A DNA stretch of 26,005 bases from Albibeggiatoa sp964388965 (GCA_964388965.1 CAYMCP010000053.1:1-26005); one strand, 5' to 3'; shown: positions 1-8,035, numbered from the stretch's first letter. Numbers and translations: made by a program. Notes: generated by a model from the letters alone, not told the origin.

Positions 1-241
1 ACTAAATCGATAAATAGTTATCTATGGATAGGTTTAGATAAGTTTGAAATAACGGCAGCAATAAATCAAGTTCTTCAATAAAACAACAGCAATTCGCATT
101 TTTGAATGACGCTGGTGCATCAGTAGCGCATTCTACGCGGTGCGTAGAACGAAATTTTTTCTTGTGACGATGCGCTGAGTCATCACCCGACTAGATGCAC
201 TGTTGTAGAAATTCTGCTAAAAAATTCTATTATTCCAAAAA
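1..241. repeat. Intergenic region with nested palindromes
   Basis: No gene is visible here. A nested stem-loop can be drawn: GTGCAT at 115-120 pairs with ATGCAC at 195-200, AGCGCA at 125-130 pairs with TGCGCT at 171-176, and TTCTACGC at 131-138 pairs perfectly with GCGTAGAA at 142-149 across a 3-base loop. The inner part resembles the mosaic cruciform repeats at 1559-1677 and 23102-23214. It lies downstream of the BLUF gene and could also end its transcription, although there is no clean T-run. Confidence 0.6.
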
Positions 242-724
242 TTAATGTTTAAATACACCGAACAGGTTAAATAAACCATTTTTAGTTTTGGGTTGTATTG
301 GTTTAGTAAGTGTCTGGGAAGTTTCAATAACATTTCCAAACGCTTCTGCTAAACTATCACTATCCAATAAATAAGGATTAAATTCATGTATTCCATTTTG
401 ATTTGCGACATATTCAACAATATCTTTTGGATTAAATGTTGTTAAATACTGTTCAAAATAACGGTGACTGATTTCTCTAAGTTCCAATAAATGTATTTCA
501 TTGTGTCGCTTATCTAGTACAATTTTATTGAAAACGTAATTGATATTTTCTCGTGAACCTTCAAGACAACCTAAAAAATAATTATTTTCAAAACACAGTG
601 TGCCAGTAACGTTTAAAGCAGCATTATTTTGACGACCCACTATGACGATTTTATTGACTTCATCAGGTGTGCACTGCTCAGTTGCGGTGCTTGCGTAAAA
701 TAATCGAGAAAGGTAAATGTCCAT
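242..724 (-). CDS. BLUF-domain protein lacking the photoactive glutamine
   Basis: This 160-residue protein is a BLUF (blue light using FAD) domain over residues 3-100, followed by a short unassigned tail. Family marks seen are the N-terminal SRLFYAS with the flavin-proximal Tyr10, the RQNNAALNVTG stretch with Asn34, and the FLGCLEGSR strand. BLUF photochemistry needs a Gln in that strand (FxQxLEG in AppA and BlrB); here the aligned residue is Gly52. Flavin binding may persist, but the normal red-shift photocycle probably does not. There is no EAL, GGDEF or cyclase partner in the chain, so it is a short stand-alone BLUF protein. A GAGGG ribosome site precedes the ATG. It follows the zinc-ribbon gene by 25 bases on the same strand, so the two may be co-transcribed. 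Function unknown. Confidence 0.85.
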   Translation of the reverse strand: MDIYLSRLFYASTATEQCTPDEVNKIVIVGRQNNAALNVTGTLCFENNYFLGCLEGSRENINYVFNKIVLDKRHNEIHLLELREISHRYFEQYLTTFNPKDIVEYVANQNGIHEFNPYLLDSDSLAEAFGNVIETSQTLTKPIQPKTKNGLFNLFGVFKH

Positions 725-749
725 TTAAGGCACCCTCAGACTAAAAAGT

Positions 750-1409
750 TTAACGATAAGGATAGTATAGAGAATTGTATTTTTCAGAAAGACTTTTTAA
801 TCTTTTATTTAAACGCTCAATTTCTTGATTAAGTGCCTCTATATCAGCTTGCATTGTTTGTGAATCTGCCCCTTCCACATTCAAGGATGATACAACAGTT
901 CTAATACTACTCAATTCTTGGCTAGATGATTGAATTCCACCCCCAATCGTTGCTAATTGCGTCGTGAGATCATCTGCTTTGTTATTAAGTTGGATCATAA
1001 AAAAGCCTAAAAATACTAAAATAATTAAAAATCCAATCACACTAAAACGCATCAAATATATCCCAGCCTGCTCCATACGCAACATCATGTTATTGCGCAA
1101 TTTAGTAGCATCATTAAATTCTGTCATTGCAATACGGTTTTCACGAAATAATTTATTAAGAGATTGAGTCTGTTCGTCTGGATTGTAGACAGGTTGGGCG
1201 GTGTAAGTTTGATATGAGGCAACAACTTGCTTAACTTCTTTAAGTTCTGTTTGTATTTCCAACACTTTTTTAGAATACGCTGTTAATAACAAAGCTGTAT
1301 CATAAATTTTCGTGGCGTGCCCACATTGCGGACATTTAACAGATTTGCCAATATACTGATCAGAAAGACCTTTTGTATATCCACATTCATGACATTTCAA
1401 AACAGCCAT
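750..1409 (-). CDS. Zinc-ribbon, single-span membrane, coiled-coil protein
   Basis: This 219-residue protein has no function I recognise. Residues 6-29 form a zinc ribbon with two CxxC knuckles (C6, C9, C26, C29), of the MJ0042-like type. One hydrophobic segment at about residues 122-141 is a membrane span. Residues about 145-214 are rich in Leu/Glu/Lys/Ser with heptad spacing and probably form a coiled coil. The likely topology is cytoplasmic zinc ribbon, one helix, then coiled coil outside, as in some envelope sensor or scaffold proteins; this is inference. A GGGAGA ribosome site lies just upstream of the ATG. It is followed after 25 bases by the BLUF gene. Confidence 0.75.
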   Translation of the reverse strand: MAVLKCHECGYTKGLSDQYIGKSVKCPQCGHATKIYDTALLLTAYSKKVLEIQTELKEVKQVVASYQTYTAQPVYNPDEQTQSLNKLFRENRIAMTEFNDATKLRNNMMLRMEQAGIYLMRFSVIGFLIILVFLGFFMIQLNNKADDLTTQLATIGGGIQSSSQELSSIRTVVSSLNVEGADSQTMQADIEALNQEIERLNKRLKSLSEKYNSLYYPYR

Positions 1410-1558
1410 TGTAAATCTCCCATTATTTTCTCTTATGAAATACTCTGATTAGATCCATTTCATAACTGCCACTGATAGGTGGGATTGATCTAGCAAAGCG
1501 CGTAACAAAATTTAATAACTTACAAAAACGAGGAGAATGATTTATTTTGTCACATTTT

Positions 1559-1677
1559 TCTCGTTTTCTCATTCCTACATATTGCCATGTAGGAGTGCAG
1601 TTCAGACGCGCCGCGTCACGAGCCAACCCAACGTAACACGCCATGAAGGCATCCCTACAAAGCTTGTGGGAACGAGA
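1559..1677. repeat. Mosaic palindromic (cruciform) intergenic repeat
   Basis: Outer inverted ends TCTCGTT (1559-1565) and AACGAGA (1671-1677) enclose two perfect inner palindromes: CCTACAT/ATGTAGG (1574-1580 with 1587-1593) and GACGCG/CGCGTC (1605-1610 with 1612-1617, one-base loop). The end phrase GTGGGAACGAGA is typical of dispersed non-coding repeats in large gammaproteobacterial genomes. An open frame of 85 codons runs through it, but its peptide is the kind such repeats encode, and I do not call it a gene. Confidence 0.65.
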
Positions 1678-1773
1678 CATAATTTAAAAAAAATCAATCG
1701 GTTGAAAATTTAACTGCGTAATGCCTAAAATTTTACATATTTTCTCATTATGTACTGCTAATTATACACTCTC

Positions 1774-3042
1774 TTAGCTGTTTGCGGAAATCGCCTGCTT
1801 ATCTTTTAATTCTAAATGCAAGTCACTTTCACCTTTTACAGCATTTTCCTCTACAGTACAACTTAACACATCTTTACGTGAAGGTAACTCAAACATGGTG
1901 CGGCGCAATAAATGCTCCATGATACTGCGTAAACCACGTGCTCCCGTACCTTTATCCATTGCTTGGCGTGCGATGGCTCTTAATGCCTCTTTGGTAAAAT
2001 CTAAGCTAATTTCTTCGTAGGCAAATAATTGTTGATATTGCTTGGTTAAGGCATTACGTGGCTCAGTTAAAATTTTTATTAATGCCTCCTCGTCCAACTC
2101 TTCTAACACAGCAATAACGGGCAAACGTCCAATAAATTCAGGAATTAAACCAAAACGGCGTAAATCTTCGGGTTGCACTGCTTTAAGTAACTGTTCTGGC
2201 GTTAGTTTTTCTGTATTTTCAAACGCAGAATGAAAACCAATATGATGCTGTTTAGGTTGTACTCGTTGCGTGATGTGTTTTTCTAAACCCGAGAATGCCC
2301 CACCGACAATAAATAAAATATTTTGAGTATCGAGCGTCACGGTTTTACCATCTTCACGACGATGATTTTTCGCGGGAAGTTTAACTTGCGTACCCTCAAT
2401 GAGTTTTAATAATGCTTGCTGTACCCCCTCACCACCTACGTCACGCGATACAACGGCACTTTCTGATACACGCGCTAATTTGTCAATTTCGTCAATGTAG
2501 ACAATACCCCATTCAGCACGTTCAATATTACCGTCCGCAACGTCGAGTAGACGCACTAAGATACTTTCTGCGTCTTCACCAACGTAACCTGCTTGCGTTA
2601 AAGTTGTCGCGTCGGCAATGGCAAACGGTACGCCAACGATTTTTGCCAAAGTCGAAGCGAGTAGCGTTTTACCTGTACCCGATGGACCTAGTAGTAATAC
2701 ATTAGATTTGCTGATTTCTACGTGTTCGTCGTCACCGTGTAAACTGGTACTTTGGCGACCGTGGCGTAGACGTTTATAATGATTGTAGACTGCGACTGAT
2801 AAGACTTCTTTGGCTAAATCCTGCCCAATAATGTACTGGTCGAGTAATTCTTTAATTTGTTGTGGCGGTGGGCTATGAATTTCACGTAAAGCTTTTTTAC
2901 GTCCCCAACTACTGATAACTTGGTGTGCTAATTCAACACATGCTTCACAAATGTAACCATCGCTGCCAGTAATGAGCGGCGTTTCGGCACTTTGTTCGAT
3001 ACCGCAAAAGGAACACACTGGCGGTAATTTTTTATTGTCCAT
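1774..3042 (-). CDS. clpX: ClpX-type AAA+ unfoldase, nif-operon paralogue
   Basis: This 422-residue protein has the full ClpX plan. The N-terminal C4 zinc-binding domain has Cys10, 13, 32 and 35. Walker A is GPSGTGKT at 119-126, pore loop 1 contains GYVGE, and Walker B is IVYIDEID. The ClpP-docking loop contains IGF and sensor 2 is GTGARGL. ClpX unfolds tagged proteins and feeds them to ClpP. There is no clpP or lon beside it as in the usual housekeeping locus. Instead it is the last gene of a nif operon, 67 bases after nifM. This matches clpX2 of Azotobacter vinelandii, which is reported to control levels of NifB and NifEN, so the same role is likely here. An AGGA ribosome site precedes the ATG. 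Confidence 0.93.
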   Translation of the reverse strand: MDNKKLPPVCSFCGIEQSAETPLITGSDGYICEACVELAHQVISSWGRKKALREIHSPPPQQIKELLDQYIIGQDLAKEVLSVAVYNHYKRLRHGRQSTSLHGDDEHVEISKSNVLLLGPSGTGKTLLASTLAKIVGVPFAIADATTLTQAGYVGEDAESILVRLLDVADGNIERAEWGIVYIDEIDKLARVSESAVVSRDVGGEGVQQALLKLIEGTQVKLPAKNHRREDGKTVTLDTQNILFIVGGAFSGLEKHITQRVQPKQHHIGFHSAFENTEKLTPEQLLKAVQPEDLRRFGLIPEFIGRLPVIAVLEELDEEALIKILTEPRNALTKQYQQLFAYEEISLDFTKEALRAIARQAMDKGTGARGLRSIMEHLLRRTMFELPSRKDVLSCTVEENAVKGESDLHLELKDKQAISANS

Positions 3043-3109
3043 GACAGGAATCCTTTTTATTTTATTAAGTGTGCAAAATTTATTACCAATCTCAGTTTAC
3101 TTAACAGGA

Positions 3110-3958
3110 CTATCCGCTAGTCAACGAACGAATCCATTGCGCTTGTAATTGTTTACTACGTTGTTGAGTTAAACTCTGTTCAATTTTATCGCGTACTTGT
3201 TCTAGGGTTAATTTCTCGGCTGGGTGAATCTGTTCGCAAAACAAAATATGAAATCCAAGCTCTGATTCTAATATTTCACTCATTGCCCCTTCTTTTAGTA
3301 AAAACAATGCGTTATCTAATTCTGGATACAATTGTCCTTTACGAATTTTACCTAATTTACCTTGCTCAACAGCGGTTGGACATTCGGAATATTTTTGTGC
3401 TAATTCAGCAAATTGTTTAGGATTAGCAGCCAATTCTTTAACAATCGCATTGATTCGTTTTTGTGCTTGTTCACGAGTATTTTCTGCATAATCATTATTA
3501 ATTGTAATTAAAATCTGTCGGGTGCTACGGCTTTCTGGTGTATTGAAACGGTCTTGATATTTGGCATAAAACGCTCGAATATCACCATCAGTTACCGGTT
3601 CAATATCGCTACCCACGATAATTAAAATATTATCCACATGTAAAATTCGTCGCAAAGAAGCCCTTAATAAATCCACATTTAAACCATTACGCGCCAAATC
3701 GTCGATAAATTCTTGTTGATTGGGATAGCGTTGACGAATCGCGTTGATATTAGATTCAAGTTCAGTTTCGCTGATTAGAGTATTCGCAGCTTGCGGCGCG
3801 GAAAGGATGAGACTGTGTAATTGATACTGGATTTTGACATTTTCAGTGATGTCTTCCATTTCAGTTTTATTGAGTGCCGCTAAATCACGTTTATGCACTT
3901 CTAATGCAGTTTGTAAGGCTAAATAACGTAATTCAGGGGCAGGTAAAACAACACTCAT
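3110..3958 (-). CDS. nifM: NifM, peptidyl-prolyl isomerase for nitrogenase Fe protein
   Basis: This 282-residue protein has an N-terminal helical region (about 1-125) followed by a parvulin/PpiC-type rotamase domain (about 130-250). Family motifs include SRSTRQILITI at the domain start, AQKYSECPTA, and the end motif ELGFHILFCEQIHPA. NifM is needed for maturation of NifH. No signal peptide is visible, which separates it from periplasmic SurA/PpiD relatives and fits a cytoplasmic NifM. Its ATG lies 4 bases after the nifZ stop, with a GAGG ribosome site inside the nifZ end, so translation is probably coupled. Next in the operon is clpX. Confidence 0.93.
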   Translation of the reverse strand: MSVVLPAPELRYLALQTALEVHKRDLAALNKTEMEDITENVKIQYQLHSLILSAPQAANTLISETELESNINAIRQRYPNQQEFIDDLARNGLNVDLLRASLRRILHVDNILIIVGSDIEPVTDGDIRAFYAKYQDRFNTPESRSTRQILITINNDYAENTREQAQKRINAIVKELAANPKQFAELAQKYSECPTAVEQGKLGKIRKGQLYPELDNALFLLKEGAMSEILESELGFHILFCEQIHPAEKLTLEQVRDKIEQSLTQQRSKQLQAQWIRSLTSG

Positions 3959-3962
3959 TTCA

Positions 3963-4403
3963 TCATTCCTCTACATCTTCTAAGGCAGTTTCTGGTACTT
4001 GTAATTGACGTTCGGAAAATAAAACATGATAAGCAACGCCATTAGGTGCATCGCGTAACACTTTGAGTATTTCACCTTGTTCGCCTTGTTTTACAACGAT
4101 TTCTCCATTTATCCCAAGTGGTACGCTGGCTTTAACTTTATCCCTGAATTCAAATTGACTGGGGGTCCAGGGTGCTTCACTGTCAATCAATTCTTCTTCT
4201 CGACAACCAACCATTATGTTGTCATCTAGGAAATGCACGGAGTAAATAATTTGATCTTGTAAAAATGTGCCCACATCTTTGACATAACCTATACTGCCAC
4301 GTCGCACAAGCAATTCACCGGTTTCTTTACCCGGAAATGTGCCATCATTACGGATGTTGCGAATGACTCTAATTTCTGCGCCGTATTCGTAGCGGGGTCG
4401 CAT
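3963..4403 (-). CDS. nifZ: NifZ, nitrogenase MoFe protein assembly factor
   Basis: This 146-residue protein matches NifZ in size and content: RPRYEYGAEIRVIRNIRNDG at the N-terminus, then two small beta-rich repeats, each with a GxxG(Y/E)-type turn (RRGSIGYVKDVG and KQGEQGEILKV). NifZ assists formation of the second P-cluster in NifDK. The start is supported by a GAGGA ribosome site. It sits between nifW and nifM in the order nifW-nifZ-nifM seen in Azotobacter. The gap to nifW is about 110 bases and contains a small dispersed palindrome (4483-4498). Confidence 0.93.
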   Translation of the reverse strand: MRPRYEYGAEIRVIRNIRNDGTFPGKETGELLVRRGSIGYVKDVGTFLQDQIIYSVHFLDDNIMVGCREEELIDSEAPWTPSQFEFRDKVKASVPLGINGEIVVKQGEQGEILKVLRDAPNGVAYHVLFSERQLQVPETALEDVEE

Positions 4404-4482
4404 AGTCGTGTCCTCATGATTTTAATGTGGTGTGCTGATCTGGATTTGACAAGATAATAATTGAGTTTTTTTGTCAAAAAAT

Positions 4483-4498
4483 GCAAAACAAGTTTTTC
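4483..4498. repeat. Small palindrome, GCAAAAC-AA-GTTTTTC
   Basis: Two 7-base arms (one mismatch) around AA, in the nifW-nifZ gap. The same unit recurs at 6487-6502, 13724-13739 and 13759-13774, always between genes, so it is a dispersed REP-like element. Confidence 0.6.
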
Positions 4499-4515
4499 AC
4501 GCCTGTACGGTAAAA

Positions 4516-4860
4516 TTAACTTAATTGTTGGCGTAGACTATCTAATGAAATTTTTACTTCTTGTGCCTCGTGCATGTGAAATACGCGGAATACTTTTTCT
4601 GTTAGCGCGTCGGAATTGACAAAATCTTGATAGGCTTTTTCTAACAACGCTTTGTAAAGTGCTCTACGTGCTATCACAGTTTCTGGGATATTGTTCTCTA
4701 TTTCGTCTAAATAGTCGTGAAAACGCTGCAAAATATGCAAACGGTTCACATGTACTACTGATTCATCATAAGGTACTTCAAAGTAATTTAGAAAATCCTC
4801 TGCGGAGCAAAGTTCTTCTAAATCGTCTTGGAAATCTTCTAATTCGTTTAATTTGTTCAT
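4516..4860 (-). CDS. nifW: NifW, nitrogenase stabilising/protective protein
   Basis: With the start chosen here (ATG at 4860, MNKLNELEDF), the product is 114 residues, the usual NifW length. An upstream in-frame ATG at 4899 would add 13 unrelated residues and lacks a ribosome site, while GAGG sits about 10 bases before 4860. Family marks are the SAEDFLNYFEVPYD segment and the internal LHILQRFHDYL helix, followed by RRALYKALLEKAYQDFV. NifW binds the MoFe protein and is thought to protect it from oxygen or help its maturation. It is in the nif operon between the TPR-like gene and nifZ. Confidence 0.92.
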   Translation of the reverse strand: MNKLNELEDFQDDLEELCSAEDFLNYFEVPYDESVVHVNRLHILQRFHDYLDEIENNIPETVIARRALYKALLEKAYQDFVNSDALTEKVFRVFHMHEAQEVKISLDSLRQQLS

Positions 4861-5006
4861 GCTAGAATCCTCAATAAAAATGCTGTTGCGTCCTGTCAAG
4901 CGATGACACAGTGCGTATCATCATGGAGATGGTTTAATTTTGTGTTCTTTGCGCTACGACTGAGTAGAAATGCGGCACAATACATCAATTATTTTTTAAT
5001 GATAAT

Positions 5007-5537
5007 TTACTTGGGCGGATTAGAAACTACTAAACGCGGTTTTCTACGTTGCTCATCCAATACTTCCTTTAACACCGATGCACCTAAACGATCTTCTGGG
5101 TCGAGTAACAGAATTTTATCAATCATATCCTCACCTTCCTCCGATTCTTCAACGCGCAATTTGACATACGCCGCGCCTTTCAACGCCAACAAATAAAATC
5201 GAATCAAACTCATAGACATATCAGGTGTAATGTGTTCAGGTCGTAAATCCCGCCAATCTTCTGAAAAATTCAAACGCTGCCCACTGGCTTTAAGTGCATA
5301 TTTTGCAACGATTAATACATCTTGATAACGATGCTGATAATAATAATAACGATACAACGATACTAAAACGGCTAAACTTTCTGGTGCAAGAAAAAATGCG
5401 CGCAATAATTCTTTTTCGCCACCACCTTCAGCGTACAATTCAGCAGCTTGTTCTAATAATTCAGACACTTCTGATGGCATATCTTCTTCAAAATATAATT
5501 CATCTTGCTCAGTGCCAGCAAAATCAAATAAATCCAT
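5007..5537 (-). CDS. Nif-operon TPR-like acidic protein, function unknown
   Basis: This 176-residue protein is mostly helical and acidic. Residues about 20-85 (LLEQAAELYAEGG, LLRAFFLAPESLAVLVSLYRYYYYQHRY) look like two TPR-type helical hairpins; another pair may occupy 110-160. There are no Cys ligands and no catalytic motif I can see. It lies between cysE and nifW in the same direction, with a GGAG ribosome site. Similar TPR-like genes occur in nif clusters of other proteobacteria, so an adaptor or chaperone role in nitrogenase assembly is plausible but unproven. The last residues are basic and Pro-rich. Confidence 0.75.
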   Translation of the reverse strand: MDLFDFAGTEQDELYFEEDMPSEVSELLEQAAELYAEGGGEKELLRAFFLAPESLAVLVSLYRYYYYQHRYQDVLIVAKYALKASGQRLNFSEDWRDLRPEHITPDMSMSLIRFYLLALKGAAYVKLRVEESEEGEDMIDKILLLDPEDRLGASVLKEVLDEQRRKPRLVVSNPPK

Positions 5538-5585
5538 TAGGAATAACTCCGATTAACATTAAATTTATTTTTCAGTCAGAATGTA

Positions 5586-6365
5586 TTATTGTTTCTCTGT
5601 AGCACACACATCTACCGCTTCACAATTAGGGCAATTATCCTCTTCTGCAACAATATCAATTTTTCCACGAGGCAATTTAATCATTTCATCAAGCTGATTT
5701 TCTAATTCAACAATACGTTCTAACATGCAGGTCATGGCTCTACCCACAGGATCGGGAATTAAATGATGTTCTAAATCCACGCCGTGTTTTGGATGAGGTT
5801 TGCGACTGCTACGCTTAACTATTTTTCCGGGAATACCGACAACACTACTATTTGCAGGTACGTCTTTGATTACGACTGAATTTGCGCCAACTTGCACATT
5901 ATCACCTAAATAAATCGCGCCTAATACTTTTGCACCCGCACCAATCAGCACACCATTACCTAAAATGGGATGTCGCCGACCTTTATTCCACGATGTACCG
6001 CCCAAAGTCACACCGTGATATAAGGTGCAATCGTCACCAACAATCGCAGTTTCACCGATCACGACACCAATACCGTGATCTATAAAAAATCGCCGTCCAA
6101 TTTCTGCACCGGGATGAATATCAATATTTGTGATTAAGCGGCTAAACCAAGATAATAAACGTGATGGGTAACGCCAACCGTGATGCCATAGCGCGTGAGC
6201 TAAACGATGAATTAAAATAGCGTGTACACCGGGATAAGTCGTTAAAACTTCAAACCAATTACGTGCTGCAGGGTCGCGGTCGAATACGCATAATACATCT
6301 TCTTTCCACTGTGCCCACAAACTCAATTCATGCTCGATGTCTGGATATTCCACAACTGTTTCCAT
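5586..6365 (-). CDS. cysE: Serine O-acetyltransferase, nif-associated
   Basis: With the start at 6365 (METVVEYPDIE, preceded by GAGGAG 10 bases upstream) the product has 259 residues. An in-frame extension to 6422 lacks a comparable ribosome site. The N-terminal helical part (to about 75) is followed by a left-handed beta-helix of hexapeptide repeats (HPGAEIGRRFFIDHGIGVVI, GDDCTLYHGVTLGG, GNGVLIGAGAKVLG, GDNVQVGANSVVIKDVP). The C-terminus has four Cys in CPNCEAVDVC. The enzyme makes O-acetylserine for cysteine. As with cysE1 of the Azotobacter nif cluster, it probably raises the cysteine supply for Fe-S and FeMo-co assembly. nifV lies upstream, the TPR-like gene downstream. The short C-terminal Cys cluster is not in the standard E. 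coli enzyme. Confidence 0.92.
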   Translation of the reverse strand: METVVEYPDIEHELSLWAQWKEDVLCVFDRDPAARNWFEVLTTYPGVHAILIHRLAHALWHHGWRYPSRLLSWFSRLITNIDIHPGAEIGRRFFIDHGIGVVIGETAIVGDDCTLYHGVTLGGTSWNKGRRHPILGNGVLIGAGAKVLGAIYLGDNVQVGANSVVIKDVPANSSVVGIPGKIVKRSSRKPHPKHGVDLEHHLIPDPVGRAMTCMLERIVELENQLDEMIKLPRGKIDIVAEEDNCPNCEAVDVCATEKQ

Positions 6366-6486
6366 ATTTAGATAACTCCTCTTTAAAACAGCGATGCGTC
6401 TGTTATCGTGCTGCCTGCGCACATTTTCGTTAGACTTGCTTTTGTTTTATTTTGTTATTCCGCATTATTTTGTATCGTAATTTGGT

Positions 6487-6502
6487 GTAAAGCAAGTTTT
6501 AC
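6487..6502. repeat. Small palindrome, GTAAAGC-AA-GTTTTAC
   Basis: A member of the dispersed CAAAAC/GTTTTG palindrome family (one G-T pairing in the arms), in the 174-base nifV-cysE gap. It may act as an intra-operon RNA stem that affects mRNA stability. Confidence 0.55.
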
Positions 6503-6539
6503 GCTCCTACGATTCATTATTTTAAATCAAAAATTCATC

Positions 6540-7685
6540 TCAATGTACTGTTGAAATACTGGTTTCATTCAAACGCATATAGATTGATTCTAAGTAAGGA
6601 GCTTGCGGAGGCGATTTAGTTTGATTAACAAAACGACGAATTTCACCTAATAAAATTGTTGCCTGTTCGCGTGTCAGTTCAATTCCGATACTCGAATATA
6701 CTTGCAATACTGTGCGTGTACCTGAATGTTTACCTAATACTAATTCATGTTTACGCCCTAATTCTGCTGGATCAACACCTTGATAATTTAATGGGTCTTT
6801 TAATAAACCATCTACGTGAATGCCAGCCTCATGAGTGAATACACCCGGTCCCACAATACTTTTTTGCCAATGCAACGGACGACCTGACGCGGTTGCAACT
6901 TGCTCAGAAATGGCTGCTAATCCTAAAACATTAATTCCCAAATCTTGGTTATATAAGCGTTTCATACCTAATACGATTTCTTCTAATGCTGCATTACCAG
7001 CCCGCTCACCTAAACCATTCACCGTTGTATTAACATGCGTCGCGCCGCCACGAATTGCAGCTAATGTATTCGCAGTCGCCAACCCTAAATCATCATGGGC
7101 GTGCATTTCAATTTCCAAATCGGTTATACGACTTAATTCAGCAATGACTTCAAATACGCCAAAAGGTTCTAAAATACCTACTGTATCAGCAAATCGAAAT
7201 CGTTGTGCGCCGGCATTTTGTGCGACTTCAATGACTTGTTTTAAAAAATCTACATCAGCTCGTGACGCATCTTCACCGCCAACACTGACCGCCAAACCCA
7301 TGTCTACTACTTTGCGAATGTGCCAATCAATATTTTTTAGCACCCAATCACGGCTTTTAGCCAATTTACGCTGAATTTGCAAATCAGATACTGCAATCGA
7401 AACATCAACCATGCCCACACCTAAATCACGGCATAATTCTAAATCATCTTCGCGCATCCGACTCCATACTAACAAATGTGCATTTAATCCTAAACCCACG
7501 ACTGCACGAATACTATCGCGCTCTTCCTCGCCCATGCTAGGAATACCAATTTCTAATTCAGGCACACCCAACAGGTCAAGTGTTTTCGCAATCGACAGCT
7601 TTTCTTCTAAGCTAAACGCGACACCAGCCGACTGTTCACCGTCGCGCAAGGTGGTGTCATCAACAATGATATGACGCTGTGACAT
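6540..7685 (-). CDS. nifV: Homocitrate synthase NifV
   Basis: This 381-residue DRE-TIM metallolyase condenses acetyl-CoA and 2-oxoglutarate to homocitrate, the organic ligand of FeMo-cofactor. Seen are the signature DDTTLRDGEQSAGVAF at residues about 9-24, the metal site HAHDDLG, and the NTTVNGLGERAGNAALEE segment typical of NifV/isopropylmalate synthases. The length and the absence of a C-terminal allosteric domain (as in LeuA) point to NifV. It is the first gene of the nif operon and has an AGGA ribosome site. Upstream lie a -24/-12 promoter (7721-7735) and two NifA-type sites. IPMS/LeuA is the only serious alternative and is ruled unlikely by size and context. Confidence 0.95.
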   Translation of the reverse strand: MSQRHIIVDDTTLRDGEQSAGVAFSLEEKLSIAKTLDLLGVPELEIGIPSMGEEERDSIRAVVGLGLNAHLLVWSRMREDDLELCRDLGVGMVDVSIAVSDLQIQRKLAKSRDWVLKNIDWHIRKVVDMGLAVSVGGEDASRADVDFLKQVIEVAQNAGAQRFRFADTVGILEPFGVFEVIAELSRITDLEIEMHAHDDLGLATANTLAAIRGGATHVNTTVNGLGERAGNAALEEIVLGMKRLYNQDLGINVLGLAAISEQVATASGRPLHWQKSIVGPGVFTHEAGIHVDGLLKDPLNYQGVDPAELGRKHELVLGKHSGTRTVLQVYSSIGIELTREQATILLGEIRRFVNQTKSPPQAPYLESIYMRLNETSISTVH

Positions 7686-7720
7686 ATTTTAATCCTGCAA
7701 TACGATTTACTACAACCAAA

Positions 7721-7735
7721 GCAAATGCTAAGCCA
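7721..7735 (-). promoter_or_regulatory. Sigma-54 (-24/-12) promoter of the nif operon
   Basis: On the minus strand this reads TGGCTTAGCATTTGC, followed by TTT. It has the GG and GC dinucleotides at exactly the spacing required for RpoN promoters (consensus TGGCAC-N5-TTGCA). The expected transcript start is near 7709, about 24 bases before the nifV ATG. Confidence 0.8.
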
Positions 7736-7774
7736 TTAAAAAAATTTTTTAAAATCATTTAGTTAAGTTTATTT

Positions 7775-7790
7775 TGTAGGACAAAAGACA
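7775..7790. promoter_or_regulatory. NifA upstream activator site 1
   Basis: Perfect TGT-N10-ACA (TGTAGGACAAAAGACA), the binding pattern of NifA. Its centre is about 50 bases upstream of the -24 element of the nifV promoter. Confidence 0.7.
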
Positions 7791-7817
7791 GGTTTTAAAT
7801 CAAATAAAAATAAAGTT

Positions 7818-7833
7818 TGTAGGAAAGCTAACA
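7818..7833. promoter_or_regulatory. NifA upstream activator site 2
   Basis: A second perfect TGT-N10-ACA (TGTAGGAAAGCTAACA). It is offset from site 1 by 43 bp, close to four helical turns, so both would face the same side of the DNA. Confidence 0.7.
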
Positions 7834-7930
7834 ATATACTAAGTATTCGTATTTATTGAAAAAACTATTTTATTACCTTGTTGCTGGATACGGCACGTAG
7901 AAATAGGATAAAACGGGATAAAAATTGAAA

Positions 7931-7957
7931 TTGACAAAGTAATATAACCCATATAAT
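7931..7957 (+). promoter_or_regulatory. Candidate sigma-70 promoter for the secreted-protein gene
   Basis: TTGACA (7931-7936) and TATAAT (7952-7957) are separated by 15 bases, shorter than ideal, about 80 bases before the ATG at 8036. The 350-base nifV/8036 gap otherwise holds only the nif regulatory sites on the other strand. Confidence 0.4.
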
Positions 7958-8035
7958 CTTCATAAGTGCATGGTTTTATAACATGCTATTTTTACTTTGT
8001 TTTTATTCTATTTTTCACTTTAGGAGATGCTAGCA

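Noticed and set aside
1423..1680. 85-codon open frame on the minus strand
   Set aside because: It runs through the palindromic repeat 1559-1677, the peptide has no recognisable domain, and it resembles peptides encoded by intergenic repeats.
2412..2705. 97-codon open frame opposite clpX, and similar antisense frames over cysE, nifV, ilvD and moxR
   Set aside because: These are shadows of strongly conserved genes on the other strand, with no ribosome sites or familiar domains.
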